From positions 1 through 32,797 of the forward strand of contig CAJQPT010000318.1 of NCBI GenBank assembly GCA_905480285.1: a stretch of DNA of 32,797 nucleotides, in the 5' to 3' direction. Both the position numbers and the translations under genes were made by a program. Shown one piece after another: positions 17,401 through 24,704 of the stretch. This stretch comes from an uncultured bacterium. Lineage in GTDB: Bacteria; Planctomycetota; UBA1135; GCA-002686595. The notes under the pieces are model-generated. The model was not told where the DNA came from, did not search any database, and saw nothing but the letters and a program-made list of their open reading frames with translations. Numbering within the stretch: position 1 is the stretch's first letter; the number at the start of each line of letters is the position of its first letter.

Positions 17401-20319
17401 GGACCACCGCGCTCCCCCCACCGCGAGCTGCGCGGAGCACTCAGCAGGCTGCGCTCCCGCGCCTGGCGCGAGCCCCTGTACCCCAAGGGAGGCGTTGAGG
17501 ATGAGCGGCGGCTCCGCCGCCTCCCCGAGATCCACGAGCGTGACGCTGGCGCCGTCGACTCGGCCATCGTTGAGCGACAACCACCCCGATGGCGTCGGGA
17601 GGGCGGGCGCCACATCCGGCTGGGTCCCCCGGGTCGGAGCCGGGCCCACCGCTGACTCCGGAGGGAGGACGTGCATGCCCAGCGCAGTCCATCCGCCGGC
17701 GGCATCTCTCTCCAGGCGGAGACGGGGCTCGGTGAGCCGCAGCGACTCGATGGCTGCGGTGACGTCTCCGCCGCTGCGCATGCCCTCCACACGCAGCTCC
17801 TTGAGGTCGAGCCACTCCTTCACCTCGGAGCCGGCCTGGTCCGCCAGGCGCACAGGCCCCACGGCAAGGGCGAGCTCCGGGCGTCCCTCGACCGCACGGA
17901 CGCCCAGCTCGAAGCGTCCATCCAGCGCACCATCCTGGAGCTCGGGCTCGACCCCCAGGAGCTCGAACCACTCCTTGACCGGGTCCAGGTTGAGTCCCCG
18001 CGCTGCGGTCGACCCCCGGACGCGAAGGCCACCGTCCTCCAAACCGTCGAACCGAACCGAGGCGGAGAACTCACGCGCGACTCGAACCGTCCCGCTGGCC
18101 GAGGCCTCGAAGGACTCAGGGCCGGCGTCCGCGCCGTCCACGCGCCCCGCCTTCACGGTGATCGGACCGATCGAGATCGGCACCTCGCTGCTCTGGTCGC
18201 TGAAGAGATCGAGGCGCTCGAACTGGAGGTCGAGGCGTGGGAGCCAGACCTTGGGGACCACGAAGGGCTCGCTCGGTGCCGTCGTGGGCGCAGATGGAGC
18301 CGTCGCGACAGGTTCCCCGGTGATCGGGGCGGCAGTCTGCGCCGTCGTCGGCGCCGAAGGCCCGGAGGCCACGTTGAATCGCAGACCGACCGCCTCGACG
18401 GAATCATCGAGGCGACGGCGAACACGGCCACGGGCTCCGCCGAGGGAAGCCCGGATGCCGTCCTTGCCGCCCACCACGAACTCAGCCATGTCCATCGCCG
18501 CGAGCTCATCCCCCCCATCCGTCACCCTCAGCCCGCGAGCCGCGAAGGTGAGCCCGTCCACGTCGATCTTGTCGACCTCGAACGTTCCGCTCTCGAAGGC
18601 CGGCTCCATCCCCGCCATGGCGAGGTAGGGCGCCAGCTCCTCCGGGGTGAGTCCGGCGATCTTGATGCCGCCGCTCGCCTGGAAGCGCGGCGCGATCGAC
18701 CCGATGGACCCGTCGACCCTGAGCTCCTCCGCGACCCCGGGGATGGTCGCCGAGAGTCGAACGGGGGACGGCGGCGCTCCCTCCTCGGACGAGATCGGTC
18801 CGGCGCTGATGGAGCCCAGCAGCGCGGTGATCCGGTGCCCCTCGCTGAGGTCACGGTCACTGAAGGACAGCCGCGAGTTCTTGAGCTCGGCGCGACTCAG
18901 CGACCATCGCAGAGGTGCCGCGCGGCCTGCCGCTGAGGGGCCTGCAGTTGGGGCGACGGTTGGCGTCTTGGCAGCGGCCGATGGCGGATCCGGCGGGGCT
19001 GGATTCGATGGGGCTGGCTTCGATGGGGCTGGCTTCGATTGAGCCGACGTCGTCTGGCCCCCGGCAGCCGGCCCAATCCCCGCGAAGGTGAGTGTCCCAT
19101 CGGCCTCGAGCGCGGCCTCGGCCAGGAGCCCGTCGATCAGGATGGAGTCGACGTCGAAGACGCCCTCCCCCAGGGTGTCCACCTTCACCTCGAAGTGCTC
19201 GAGACCAAACGCCTCGGTCTCGTCGGCGCGGACTGCGACGCGATCCAGGGTCAGCAGGGCGTCGAGTTGATTCGGGTTCGCCTCGAGGGGGCTCGCTTGC
19301 AGCTGCAACCTCGCCGCGCCGTCGAGGCGCTCCGCCCGCGGGTCGATCCCGGCCGCAGCGAGGAAGCCGAGCGCAGCCCCCGGGCGCAGGCCCGCCACGG
19401 TCAGCTCCAAGGACAGATCGGCGCCTTGTGAGGAGAGCGCGCCGGTGCCGCGGAGACGGAGGAGGTCCAGGCATTCGGCGGAGACCGTCCGTAGATCGAG
19501 AGCGGCGGGCTCGCCCTCTGCCCCGACCCCGGTGAGGGTGAGCGAGGTGGTGCTGGTCAGGTCGACCGGCGGAAGCGCTTGGAGGTCTCGAACCCGCAGC
19601 CTGAAGTCCTGGATCCGCACCTGGTCGACTTCGAAGGGCAGGTCGAAGAGGAGAGGCCCCGGCACGGATGGCTCAGGAGGCGCGGCTGGCGCTCCGCCCC
19701 CCGCGAACACGGCGAAGTTCCAGTCGCCTTCCGCGCCGCGATCCAGGTTCACGGCGGCTCCCTCAAGCACGAGCCGCTCCACGCGGAGGGCGCCCTTCAG
19801 GAGCGAGCTCACGTCGAGGTCCAGCACCAGGGTCGACGCCGCGATCATGGGCTGAGCGTCCAGCGCGGTGACGCTCCCCCCATCCTCCGGGTCATCCTTC
19901 GGCGTCACGCTCAGTCCCTGGACCTCCACGCGTCCATCGACGAGCTGGAGCTGGAGGGAGGACCAATCCGCCTTCACCCCGCCCGCCGAGAGGGCCGCGC
20001 GCAGGGCCGGCTCCAGGCCGACACCGAGGACGACTCGCATCGCGACCACCAGCGCCGCGACCTTGAACAACCGGCGGCGCCAGCGGCCAGGCCGCTCGAC
20101 CTTGGCTGCAGAGGCCCCCTCTGTCGCTGACCCAGCTGAGGGAGATTCGGCAGATCGAGACTTAGCCGGCGGGAACTCAGCCGAAGGGGACTCGCCGGCG
20201 GCCTCTTCCGCCGCAGCCGCCTCCGCAGCCGAGGACGGCTGAACAGCCGCGTCTCGGTCAGGGGCTCCTCGCCCGGACGCCGCGCCGTCGGCAGCGCCCT
20301 GATGGGTCGGTTCGCTCAC
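14440..20319 (-). CDS. Giant AsmA/DUF748-like inner-membrane protein
   Basis: A 1959-residue protein. Residues 1-78 are an Ala/Ser/Glu-rich, probably disordered cytoplasmic tail. A basic patch (RWRRRLFK) and one membrane helix (about 86-106) follow. The rest is a very long beta-rich extracytoplasmic region with repeating strands typical of AsmA/DUF748/TamB-like proteins, broken by Pro/Ala/Gly-rich linkers. Late in the protein, LDTVVFVLKNEQGEIRLPLS matches the DUF748/AsmA C-terminal region. The last ~170 residues are coiled coil with many Arg, ending in a short aromatic tail (GFFGRVFGFFGL). AsmA-type proteins are thought to carry lipids between membranes; DUF748 forms are less studied. The GTG start at 20319 overlaps the lipoprotein stop (GTGA) and has GGAGG 6 nt upstream. 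Two linkers are encoded by short tandem DNA repeats. Confidence 0.88.
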   Translation of the reverse strand: MSEPTHQGAADGAASGRGAPDRDAAVQPSSAAEAAAAEEAAGESPSAEFPPAKSRSAESPSAGSATEGASAAKVERPGRWRRRLFKVAALVVAMRVVLGVGLEPALRAALSAGGVKADWSSLQLQLVDGRVEVQGLSVTPKDDPEDGGSVTALDAQPMIAASTLVLDLDVSSLLKGALRVERLVLEGAAVNLDRGAEGDWNFAVFAGGGAPAAPPEPSVPGPLLFDLPFEVDQVRIQDFRLRVRDLQALPPVDLTSTTSLTLTGVGAEGEPAALDLRTVSAECLDLLRLRGTGALSSQGADLSLELTVAGLRPGAALGFLAAAGIDPRAERLDGAARLQLQASPLEANPNQLDALLTLDRVAVRADETEAFGLEHFEVKVDTLGEGVFDVDSILIDGLLAEAALEADGTLTFAGIGPAAGGQTTSAQSKPAPSKPAPSNPAPPDPPSAAAKTPTVAPTAGPSAAGRAAPLRWSLSRAELKNSRLSFSDRDLSEGHRITALLGSISAGPISSEEGAPPSPVRLSATIPGVAEELRVDGSIGSIAPRFQASGGIKIAGLTPEELAPYLAMAGMEPAFESGTFEVDKIDVDGLTFAARGLRVTDGGDELAAMDMAEFVVGGKDGIRASLGGARGRVRRRLDDSVEAVGLRFNVASGPSAPTTAQTAAPITGEPVATAPSAPTTAPSEPFVVPKVWLPRLDLQFERLDLFSDQSSEVPISIGPITVKAGRVDGADAGPESFEASASGTVRVAREFSASVRFDGLEDGGLRVRGSTAARGLNLDPVKEWFELLGVEPELQDGALDGRFELGVRAVEGRPELALAVGPVRLADQAGSEVKEWLDLKELRVEGMRSGGDVTAAIESLRLTEPRLRLERDAAGGWTALGMHVLPPESAVGPAPTRGTQPDVAPALPTPSGWLSLNDGRVDGASVTLVDLGEAAEPPLILNASLGVQGLAPGAGAQPAECSAQLAVGGARWSTSGSLRPDPAAPSLELALAVEGVGEEALERFLPEGVALSFSDGVARARVRGSWSQPEQGGDALTIQVDDLDLRERGADRPLLGASSLKFTAPRLDGASGVIDVGEVTAEDLALEVVRLSDGGLRVAGVDLVSPEPGDGSEPGGTDTPGGTDPPGGAVEPSGAVKSGGTSRASEVASSGGEAPQPAARRRLRSVRLGALDLDLKELRLSTEGASADPFVVTSRVALKDAVEFGAEDFMEEAPPVEVAITASAQPGGASLSLDLALTPFDNEPEFDAKIQIEGLDGDFLRSVFPERQVASAESGFEGGSFSAAIHSQFRWRRGGPLDFDLRGGFGLGLEVNDLALRSKADGPVTLGLDLLSLDAANISPRSGRYQFRRVEIENPQGVVRRVKGGLEIAGMLVAADTDEAADSDPSSVASSVANSPAELESTPKMDPAAPPGTEPGPASSASETDAGAEADVAEVLAAEESAAPGKASDGPPERSQGDGVAGAAQPARSGGPSANVTIDDLLLRDLDLLYEDLTVTPTLSIPLVAMDAEVRGLSSRMLTQPRPLRFSLSLGGGNVSLPVRLKQTSVLRGVAEGVAGAMSSREAEVVKYEDRPLFKELVSSGQLTFYPSTSGWVQGAIQGFELTALRGAAIASGIDIGDGVLDINSRSRLAGKRGGHVDSTVSFAHLSLSEPEGGPISRFLKLPAPLDTVVFVLKNEQGEIRLPLSFDFGGGSSMGMAEISAKASAAFLRLVTAALAAAPLRAVGSVTDVVGLGGLIGGRDRTPKYAGMEAAVDFAVGSAHVDSELPPALKAIVKAMAKDPLLELEGTHHFGLGDIERARELANPDGDVAVKLLQSLRRERDVLARQRGEVAAAARSHLILARISAFEDAQAALVQISRELGEVETRVDRVAGLLGRNAAGKAERRRRRVALELAQARMDALMRALIREQVDQSRVNLKRPRYQPPEAGSEAQQSRVDVRTRAGTPRKGFFGRVFGFFGL
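16897..16986. repeat. Tandem repeat, five 18-bp units
   Basis: Five imperfect 18-bp units of the form TGYRCCGCYGGRYTSAMY lie in frame in the AsmA-like gene. They encode a six-residue repeat of the type G-G-T/A-D/V-x-P, such as GGTDTP, GGTDPP and GGAVEP, in a flexible linker. Confidence 0.85.
18995..19039. repeat. Tandem repeat, three 15-bp units
   Basis: Three nearly identical 15-bp units (GGGGCTGGMTTCGAT; one base differs in the first unit) lie in frame in the AsmA-like gene. They encode a Lys-Pro-Ala-Pro-Ser type repeat (KPAPSKPAPSNPAP) in a linker between beta domains. The near identity suggests recent expansion. Confidence 0.9.
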
Positions 20320-21908
20320 CGCTCCCCTCCCCCCGGCTGGGATCCGGCGTCGACCGGCGACCGCGCCTCGGACGTCGTGGGCGCCGCGCCGCGGGCGGCT
20401 GGCGCGTCGTTGGGCCCTGCCGCGCTCGTCCCTTCGGCCGCCGACATCCAGCGGCGGAGGGCCTGTCGGCGCTCCGGAGCTGGGCCCAGGGGGTCATACC
20501 CCGGCACGGTCACCGAGAGGGTCCGGAGCCAGTCCGCCGCGCGAACCCGAGCTGCGGAGCTGGAGGACTCGAGCGCGATCTTGTTGTCCTCGATCATCCG
20601 CGACCGGAACGTGGCGATCGAGGTGCTGGCGACGATGGCGTCCTGCACCACGCCCAGTTGGCGCCCGGCGTCGCCAGTGAACTGGAGCAGCAGCGCGCTG
20701 TATTCCTCGCCGAGGGTGCCCTCTTCCAGGCCCTCAAGGAGCTCGATCAGCACGTCCCGCTCGAGGCGCCAGGCGAGCTCGTCCTTTTGACTCGCGAGGG
20801 CTCGCAGGACCTGCCGGTCCACGACCAGTCCATCCGTGAACTGCTTGAGCAGCCCGTCGTCGGCCAGCAGCGCGAACTCACCCGCGAGCTGCGAATTCGT
20901 GCTGCTCGCGAGGTTCATGAGCGCTGCGCGACTCGTAGCAGGGTCCGCGAGAGCATCGATGCTGTCCTGGAAACGGATCAGCTGGCGCTCCTGAAGCCGC
21001 AGCACCTGCCGGCGCTGGGTCCCCTCCAGCGCGGCGTCCCGGACCTCCGCGCGGACCCTCTTGACCTGATCTTCGAGGCCCGGCTCGGCCCCCCCCATGG
21101 GCTGCGCCTCGAGGATGAGCGCGATCCGGACATCGCCCTCGAGCTTGAAGGCCGGCTCGGTCATCAAGACCAGCGGGCTCCCGTCCAGGGGAAGCGCCTT
21201 GTCGAGAACCAGCACCTCGTCCCGCTGGACCTGGGTCACCTGCAGCTGGCCGCTGGCCCCATCGGAGAGGATGGTCTCCACCTGGTCCTGCACCGCGAGA
21301 GCCACCGAGAGCCCCGCCGTGGCGTCGCGGCCCTGCCACAGCTCGACCCCGAACTGACGGTCCACCAGCGCCTCCTGATGGAACTCGATCCCCCGAGCAA
21401 AGACGGAGTTCATGCGCGTCGTGACCCCGGGCATGGAGATGCCGTTGAGGCGCGCCGTGCTCGCGCCCTGGGCCGGCGGGAGCGCCCTGAGCTCCTTGAC
21501 GACTCGAGCCCCTTCCTCGCCTCCCAGGAGACGCGCGCCGAGCAGCACCTTGGGGTGAGCACCGACCGGCTCCGGCCCGTCGCTACCCAGGATCAATCGG
21601 ACGTGCTGCGGGAGGGGTTCGGCCGTCTCCGGGATCGCCGCGCTGGTGATCAGGATCTCCAGGGAGACTCCCACGGCATCCCCACGTCGCAGAGACATGG
21701 AGACCGCCGCCCCCTCGTCCATGGGGCCCGCCACGGGGTCGCCGCCGTAGTAGGTGACAAAGGAGATCAGCTCAGGCTGTGGCAGCGGCTCCCCCGAGGC
21801 GGCGCAGCCGACCCCAACGGCCCCTGTCGCCAGCACCAGAGCGGCCAGCGCTGAGTTGACGAGACGAGGGAGGAGAGAGGGGGAGGTCATGGTCGCGTGG
21901 CTGAACAT
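20316..21908 (-). CDS. Large lipoprotein coupled to the AsmA-like gene
   Basis: A 530-residue protein with a hydrophobic N-terminal segment (about 17-34) ending in VGVGC. C35 is a likely lipidated Cys, although Gly at -3 makes the lipobox weak. The first half is beta-rich; about residues 300-450 are helical and charged (VKRVRAEVRDAAL then LQERQLIRFQDSIDAL), and the C-terminus is an Ala/Ser/Pro-rich tail. I do not recognise the family. The start at 21908 is favoured over the ATG at 21890 because it has GGAGG 7 nt upstream. The stop overlaps the AsmA-like start by 4 bases, so the two are translated together. An outer-membrane-side partner for the AsmA-like protein is the natural guess. Confidence 0.75.
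   Translation of the reverse strand: MFSHATMTSPSLLPRLVNSALAALVLATGAVGVGCAASGEPLPQPELISFVTYYGGDPVAGPMDEGAAVSMSLRRGDAVGVSLEILITSAAIPETAEPLPQHVRLILGSDGPEPVGAHPKVLLGARLLGGEEGARVVKELRALPPAQGASTARLNGISMPGVTTRMNSVFARGIEFHQEALVDRQFGVELWQGRDATAGLSVALAVQDQVETILSDGASGQLQVTQVQRDEVLVLDKALPLDGSPLVLMTEPAFKLEGDVRIALILEAQPMGGAEPGLEDQVKRVRAEVRDAALEGTQRRQVLRLQERQLIRFQDSIDALADPATSRAALMNLASSTNSQLAGEFALLADDGLLKQFTDGLVVDRQVLRALASQKDELAWRLERDVLIELLEGLEEGTLGEEYSALLLQFTGDAGRQLGVVQDAIVASTSIATFRSRMIEDNKIALESSSSAARVRAADWLRTLSVTVPGYDPLGPAPERRQALRRWMSAAEGTSAAGPNDAPAARGAAPTTSEARSPVDAGSQPGGGER
20326..20330 (-). promoter_or_regulatory. Ribosome binding site for the AsmA-like gene
   Basis: GGAGG on the minus strand, 6 nt before the GTG at 20319. 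It supports the GTG start, which also overlaps the upstream stop. Confidence 0.7.
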
Positions 21909-21915
21909 AGCCGGG

Positions 21916-21920
21916 CCTCC
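21916..21920 (-). promoter_or_regulatory. Ribosome binding site deciding the lipoprotein start
   Basis: GGAGG on the minus strand, 7 nt before the ATG at 21908. It favours this start over the in-frame ATG at 21890, which has no such site. Confidence 0.65.
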
Positions 21921-21938
21921 CGCCAAGCGCCGACGAAG

Positions 21939-23429
21939 TCAGCGCTTCTCCAGCGACCGCCACAAGCCGGTCGCAACTTCCTTCGCGCTCTCCTCCTCGG
22001 AGAGCTTGTCGAGCCCGGCGCGGAGCGAGCGAGCGGCGACGGGAAGCAGCTCCTCTGCGACATCCGCGTAGACCCGTCGAACCAGGCTTGCCTCCGACGC
22101 GGGCTCCGGGCTGAGGGCTCGCACGAGGGACGCCTCGCGCCGAGCGCGGTGCTCCAGGTAGCGGTCCAGGAGCGCCGGCCCGTCGCTGACCACCGGCCCG
22201 TGAGCCGGGTGCATGACCTCCCCCGACCCCATGAGGTCTCGAACCCGCTCCAGGCTCGTGAGATACGTCGCCAGGTGCCCGTCCGGTGGATCGATCACGA
22301 TGGTGGAGACCGTGGAGACGAGGTCTCCACCCAGGACCGCGCCGTAGCGCGACTCCCGGAAGACCAGGTGGCCGCGGGCGTGCCCCGGCGTGTGGAGCGC
22401 CGTCAGGACCCACCCGGGCTCGCCGTCGGGGGCCTCGCCGAGGGGCAGTTCCACGCCGTCGCCGAGGGCCCTCGTGTTGTCCACCGCCAGGGCGAGCCGT
22501 GAGAGCGTCTGCTCGTGGGCGAGGACCGGGACGTCATAGCGGCGAGCGGTGGCCTCCACGGCCCCCACGTGGTCAGGGTGGTGGTGCGTCACCAGAATGC
22601 CCACCAGCTCAGCGCCCGCTGCGCAGCGCTCGTCGATCAGGTCGAAGAGCCGCTGCTGCTCGGCCGGGTCGGTCGGCGCGGGGTCCACCACATAGAGGCG
22701 CCGCTCCCCCACCAGGTAGGCGTTGGTGGTCGTGGCCGGAGGCAGAGTACGCGTCGCCAGCGGCGCCATGAGGATCCCGGGGACGTTCCGGATCGGGTGC
22801 AGCCTGCCGCTCTCAAGCTCGCGGCTACGGCCCTCCATGGCCTCCAGGAAGCCCTCCAACCCGAGCTCGAGCAGCTGCTCGAGCATGTAGAGGACCGGCG
22901 GCGCCACCAACCGCTCCCCGCGCCTCCAGGACGCCAGGAGGTCCGCGGGGCGCTCGAAGGCACCGTCGACGAGCTCTCCCTCCAGGATCACGGGCTCGAA
23001 CCCATCGGGCGCCTCCACATGGAGGAAGCGGGTCCGATAGAGGACCGGGGCGAAGGGCGGCGTGGTGAGCCTCGCGAACGGGCGCGCAGCGAGGAGCACC
23101 CCGGGCGAGCGATCCAGGATCGCCCGGACGCGATCACCCGCCTGGTCGTCGGCTCGATCGAGCAGGCCGGCACGCTCCGCCATGGCAGCCTCAGCCCCCG
23201 CCGGCGCGAAGCCGACCTCCTCGACCAGCTCACGGAGGGCGCAGCGCCGATGGGCGTCGTCGTGGTCCTCATCACCGTCGTGGTCACAGGGATCGACCAC
23301 GCCACCGGGGAACGCCCAGTAGCCGCCGAAGAAGCGCAGCTTGGGCGAGCGGCGAACCACGAGGACCTCTGGATCGTCCTCTGGACCTCGCGTCACGAGG
23401 ACGGCGGTGGCGATTCGAGTCCGTTTCAT
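21939..23429 (-). CDS. NUDIX hydrolase-metallo-beta-lactamase fusion (LACTB2-like)
   Basis: A 496-residue two-domain protein. Residues 1 to about 200 are a NUDIX domain: WAFPGGVVDP (38-47) and RELVEEVGF (66-74) form a NUDIX box with an acidic insertion (CDHDGDEDHDD) between its two halves, as in the NUDT19-like group. Residues about 215-425 are a metallo-beta-lactamase fold with all metal ligands visible: H282, H284, D286 and H287 in THHHPDH, H350 in TPGH, D369 in GGD, and H410 in HPAHGP. Residues about 427-496 look like the helical C-terminal domain of LACTB2-type enzymes. NUDIX enzymes split nucleoside-diphosphate-linked compounds (CoA or its esters in the NUDT7/19 group); LACTB2-type enzymes act on RNA or thioesters. 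A combined hydrolase for acyl-CoA-like or nucleotide substrates is inference. The ATG at 23429 lies 27 bases from the divergent SGNH gene. Confidence 0.92.
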   Translation of the reverse strand: MKRTRIATAVLVTRGPEDDPEVLVVRRSPKLRFFGGYWAFPGGVVDPCDHDGDEDHDDAHRRCALRELVEEVGFAPAGAEAAMAERAGLLDRADDQAGDRVRAILDRSPGVLLAARPFARLTTPPFAPVLYRTRFLHVEAPDGFEPVILEGELVDGAFERPADLLASWRRGERLVAPPVLYMLEQLLELGLEGFLEAMEGRSRELESGRLHPIRNVPGILMAPLATRTLPPATTTNAYLVGERRLYVVDPAPTDPAEQQRLFDLIDERCAAGAELVGILVTHHHPDHVGAVEATARRYDVPVLAHEQTLSRLALAVDNTRALGDGVELPLGEAPDGEPGWVLTALHTPGHARGHLVFRESRYGAVLGGDLVSTVSTIVIDPPDGHLATYLTSLERVRDLMGSGEVMHPAHGPVVSDGPALLDRYLEHRARREASLVRALSPEPASEASLVRRVYADVAEELLPVAARSLRAGLDKLSEEESAKEVATGLWRSLEKR

Positions 23430-23456
23430 GGGCCGAGGAGTCTACGATCAGCCGCC

Positions 23457-24647
23457 ATGCGCCGCGCCGCCCCTCGCCGATCCGCGCTCCGCTCTCCGCG
23501 GAGCGGCGCGGTCCTCCGCAAGGTCCTGCTCGCCCTCGTCGGGCTGGCGCTGATCTTCGAGACGGTTCCCCGCTGGTTCTCGATCCCTGGGCTCACACGG
23601 ATCGAGCTGAACCCTCCCTACCTCGACAGCGCCGAGGACCGCGCGTTCGCGCCGCACCCCTACCTCCTCTACGCGCCCAAGCCCAACTACGGGCGCAGGG
23701 CTGACCCGGCGAGCCCGGGAGCCCGCAGCTTCGAGCACGGACCCCTGGGCTTTCGCGCCCCCGAGGTGACCCTCACCAAGCCGGAGGACACCCTGCGAAT
23801 CGCCTGCGTCGGCGGCTCGAGCACCTACGGAACGGGTCCCTCCCGGGACGAGGCCACCTGGCCAGCCCGCCTCGGCGCCGCCCTCGCCGCAGGGCCCACG
23901 GGAGCCGTGGAGGTGCTCAACGCCGGCGTCCCCGCTTGGACGAGCTTCGAGTGCCTCACCGGCCTCGCCTTTCGCGTCCTCCCGATGCAGCCCGACGTGG
24001 TGCTCTTCTACCTCTCGACGAACGACGCCGAGAGCGCCCTGTGGCCCGACCCTGTCGCGGACAACGTCCACTATCGGAGGGTGTGGCCGACCTTCCGCCC
24101 CTCGCCCCTCGAGTCCACCCTCGAGCGCAGCGTCCTGTACCTCGTGTGGCGCAGGTACTTCACCGATCACCTGCAGCAGCGGGCAGACCTTGGCTTCCAG
24201 TCGAAGCGCCTGCCCGAAGGCAGCGCTGGCGAGCGGCTGGCGCGCTACGAGGCGCCGGCGGTGGAGGGGCCCCTCCCGGACCAGGGCTTCGACAACTTCA
24301 GGCGCAACCTCCACTCCATGGTCGCCATGACCCGGGCCCACGGTGCCCGCCCAGTCCTGCTGACCCAGGCGATCTGGTCCGATGACCCCGACTCGAACCG
24401 GCTGCTGGACGGCGCCCTACGGCTGCGCGCCCACCGCCGCATGACCGATGTTGTCCGGACCGTCGCCGCGGAGACCGGGGCGCCCCTGATCGAGGTCGCC
24501 GAGCACATGGAGGCGGCCGCCCGCGCCGAGGTGGACGCCACGGGGAGCCAGCAGATCTTCTCCGCCAACGTCCACCTGACCGACGCAGGCGCGGGGCGCC
24601 TTGCTGACCTCCTGGCCCTGGAGCTCGCGCGCCTCGGCCTGCTCTGA
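23457..24647 (+). CDS. Membrane-anchored SGNH/GDSL hydrolase
   Basis: A 396-residue protein with a basic N-terminus and one membrane segment or signal anchor (about 22-40). SGNH blocks are visible: the nucleophile region IACVGGSSTYG with S121 as the likely catalytic Ser, NAGVPAW (156-162, block II Gly), YLSTND (186-190, block III Asn) and NVHLTDAG with H373. The usual Asp three residues before this His is Ala (SANVH), so the Asp may be elsewhere or absent. Such proteins often remove or add acyl groups on extracellular glycans. The ATG at 23457 begins the hydrophobic N-terminus; GAGGAG lies 16 nt upstream, farther than normal. A GT4 glycosyltransferase follows on the same strand past an inverted repeat, which suggests a role in glycan modification. 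Confidence 0.88.
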   Translation: MRRAAPRRSALRSPRSGAVLRKVLLALVGLALIFETVPRWFSIPGLTRIELNPPYLDSAEDRAFAPHPYLLYAPKPNYGRRADPASPGARSFEHGPLGFRAPEVTLTKPEDTLRIACVGGSSTYGTGPSRDEATWPARLGAALAAGPTGAVEVLNAGVPAWTSFECLTGLAFRVLPMQPDVVLFYLSTNDAESALWPDPVADNVHYRRVWPTFRPSPLESTLERSVLYLVWRRYFTDHLQQRADLGFQSKRLPEGSAGERLARYEAPAVEGPLPDQGFDNFRRNLHSMVAMTRAHGARPVLLTQAIWSDDPDSNRLLDGALRLRAHRRMTDVVRTVAAETGAPLIEVAEHMEAAARAEVDATGSQQIFSANVHLTDAGAGRLADLLALELARLGLL

Positions 24648-24652
24648 ACGAT

Positions 24653-24685
24653 CCCTGAATCGGGAGCGACCTGCCCGATTCAGGG
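24653..24685 (+). terminator. Perfect 12-bp inverted repeat, terminator-like hairpin
   Basis: CCCTGAATCGGG at 24653-24664 and CCCGATTCAGGG at 24674-24685 are exact reverse complements with a 9-base loop. It begins five bases after the SGNH hydrolase stop. No T run follows, so it may be a Rho-independent-like terminator of the T-poor type, an mRNA-stabilising hairpin, or a protein-binding palindrome ahead of the GT4 gene. Confidence 0.65.
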
Positions 24686-24704
24686 GTGAATCAAGCTCGC
24701 ACCC

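Noticed and set aside
16574-18628. 684-residue open frame on the plus strand
   Set aside because: Antisense to the AsmA-like gene; Ser/Arg/Pro-rich with no motif, typical of GC-rich reverse frames.
20658-21854. 398-residue open frame on the plus strand
   Set aside because: Antisense to the large lipoprotein, no supporting signal.
22515-23456. 314-residue N-terminal extension of the SGNH hydrolase
   Set aside because: It is antisense to the NUDIX-MBL fusion; the membrane anchor begins at the ATG at 23457.
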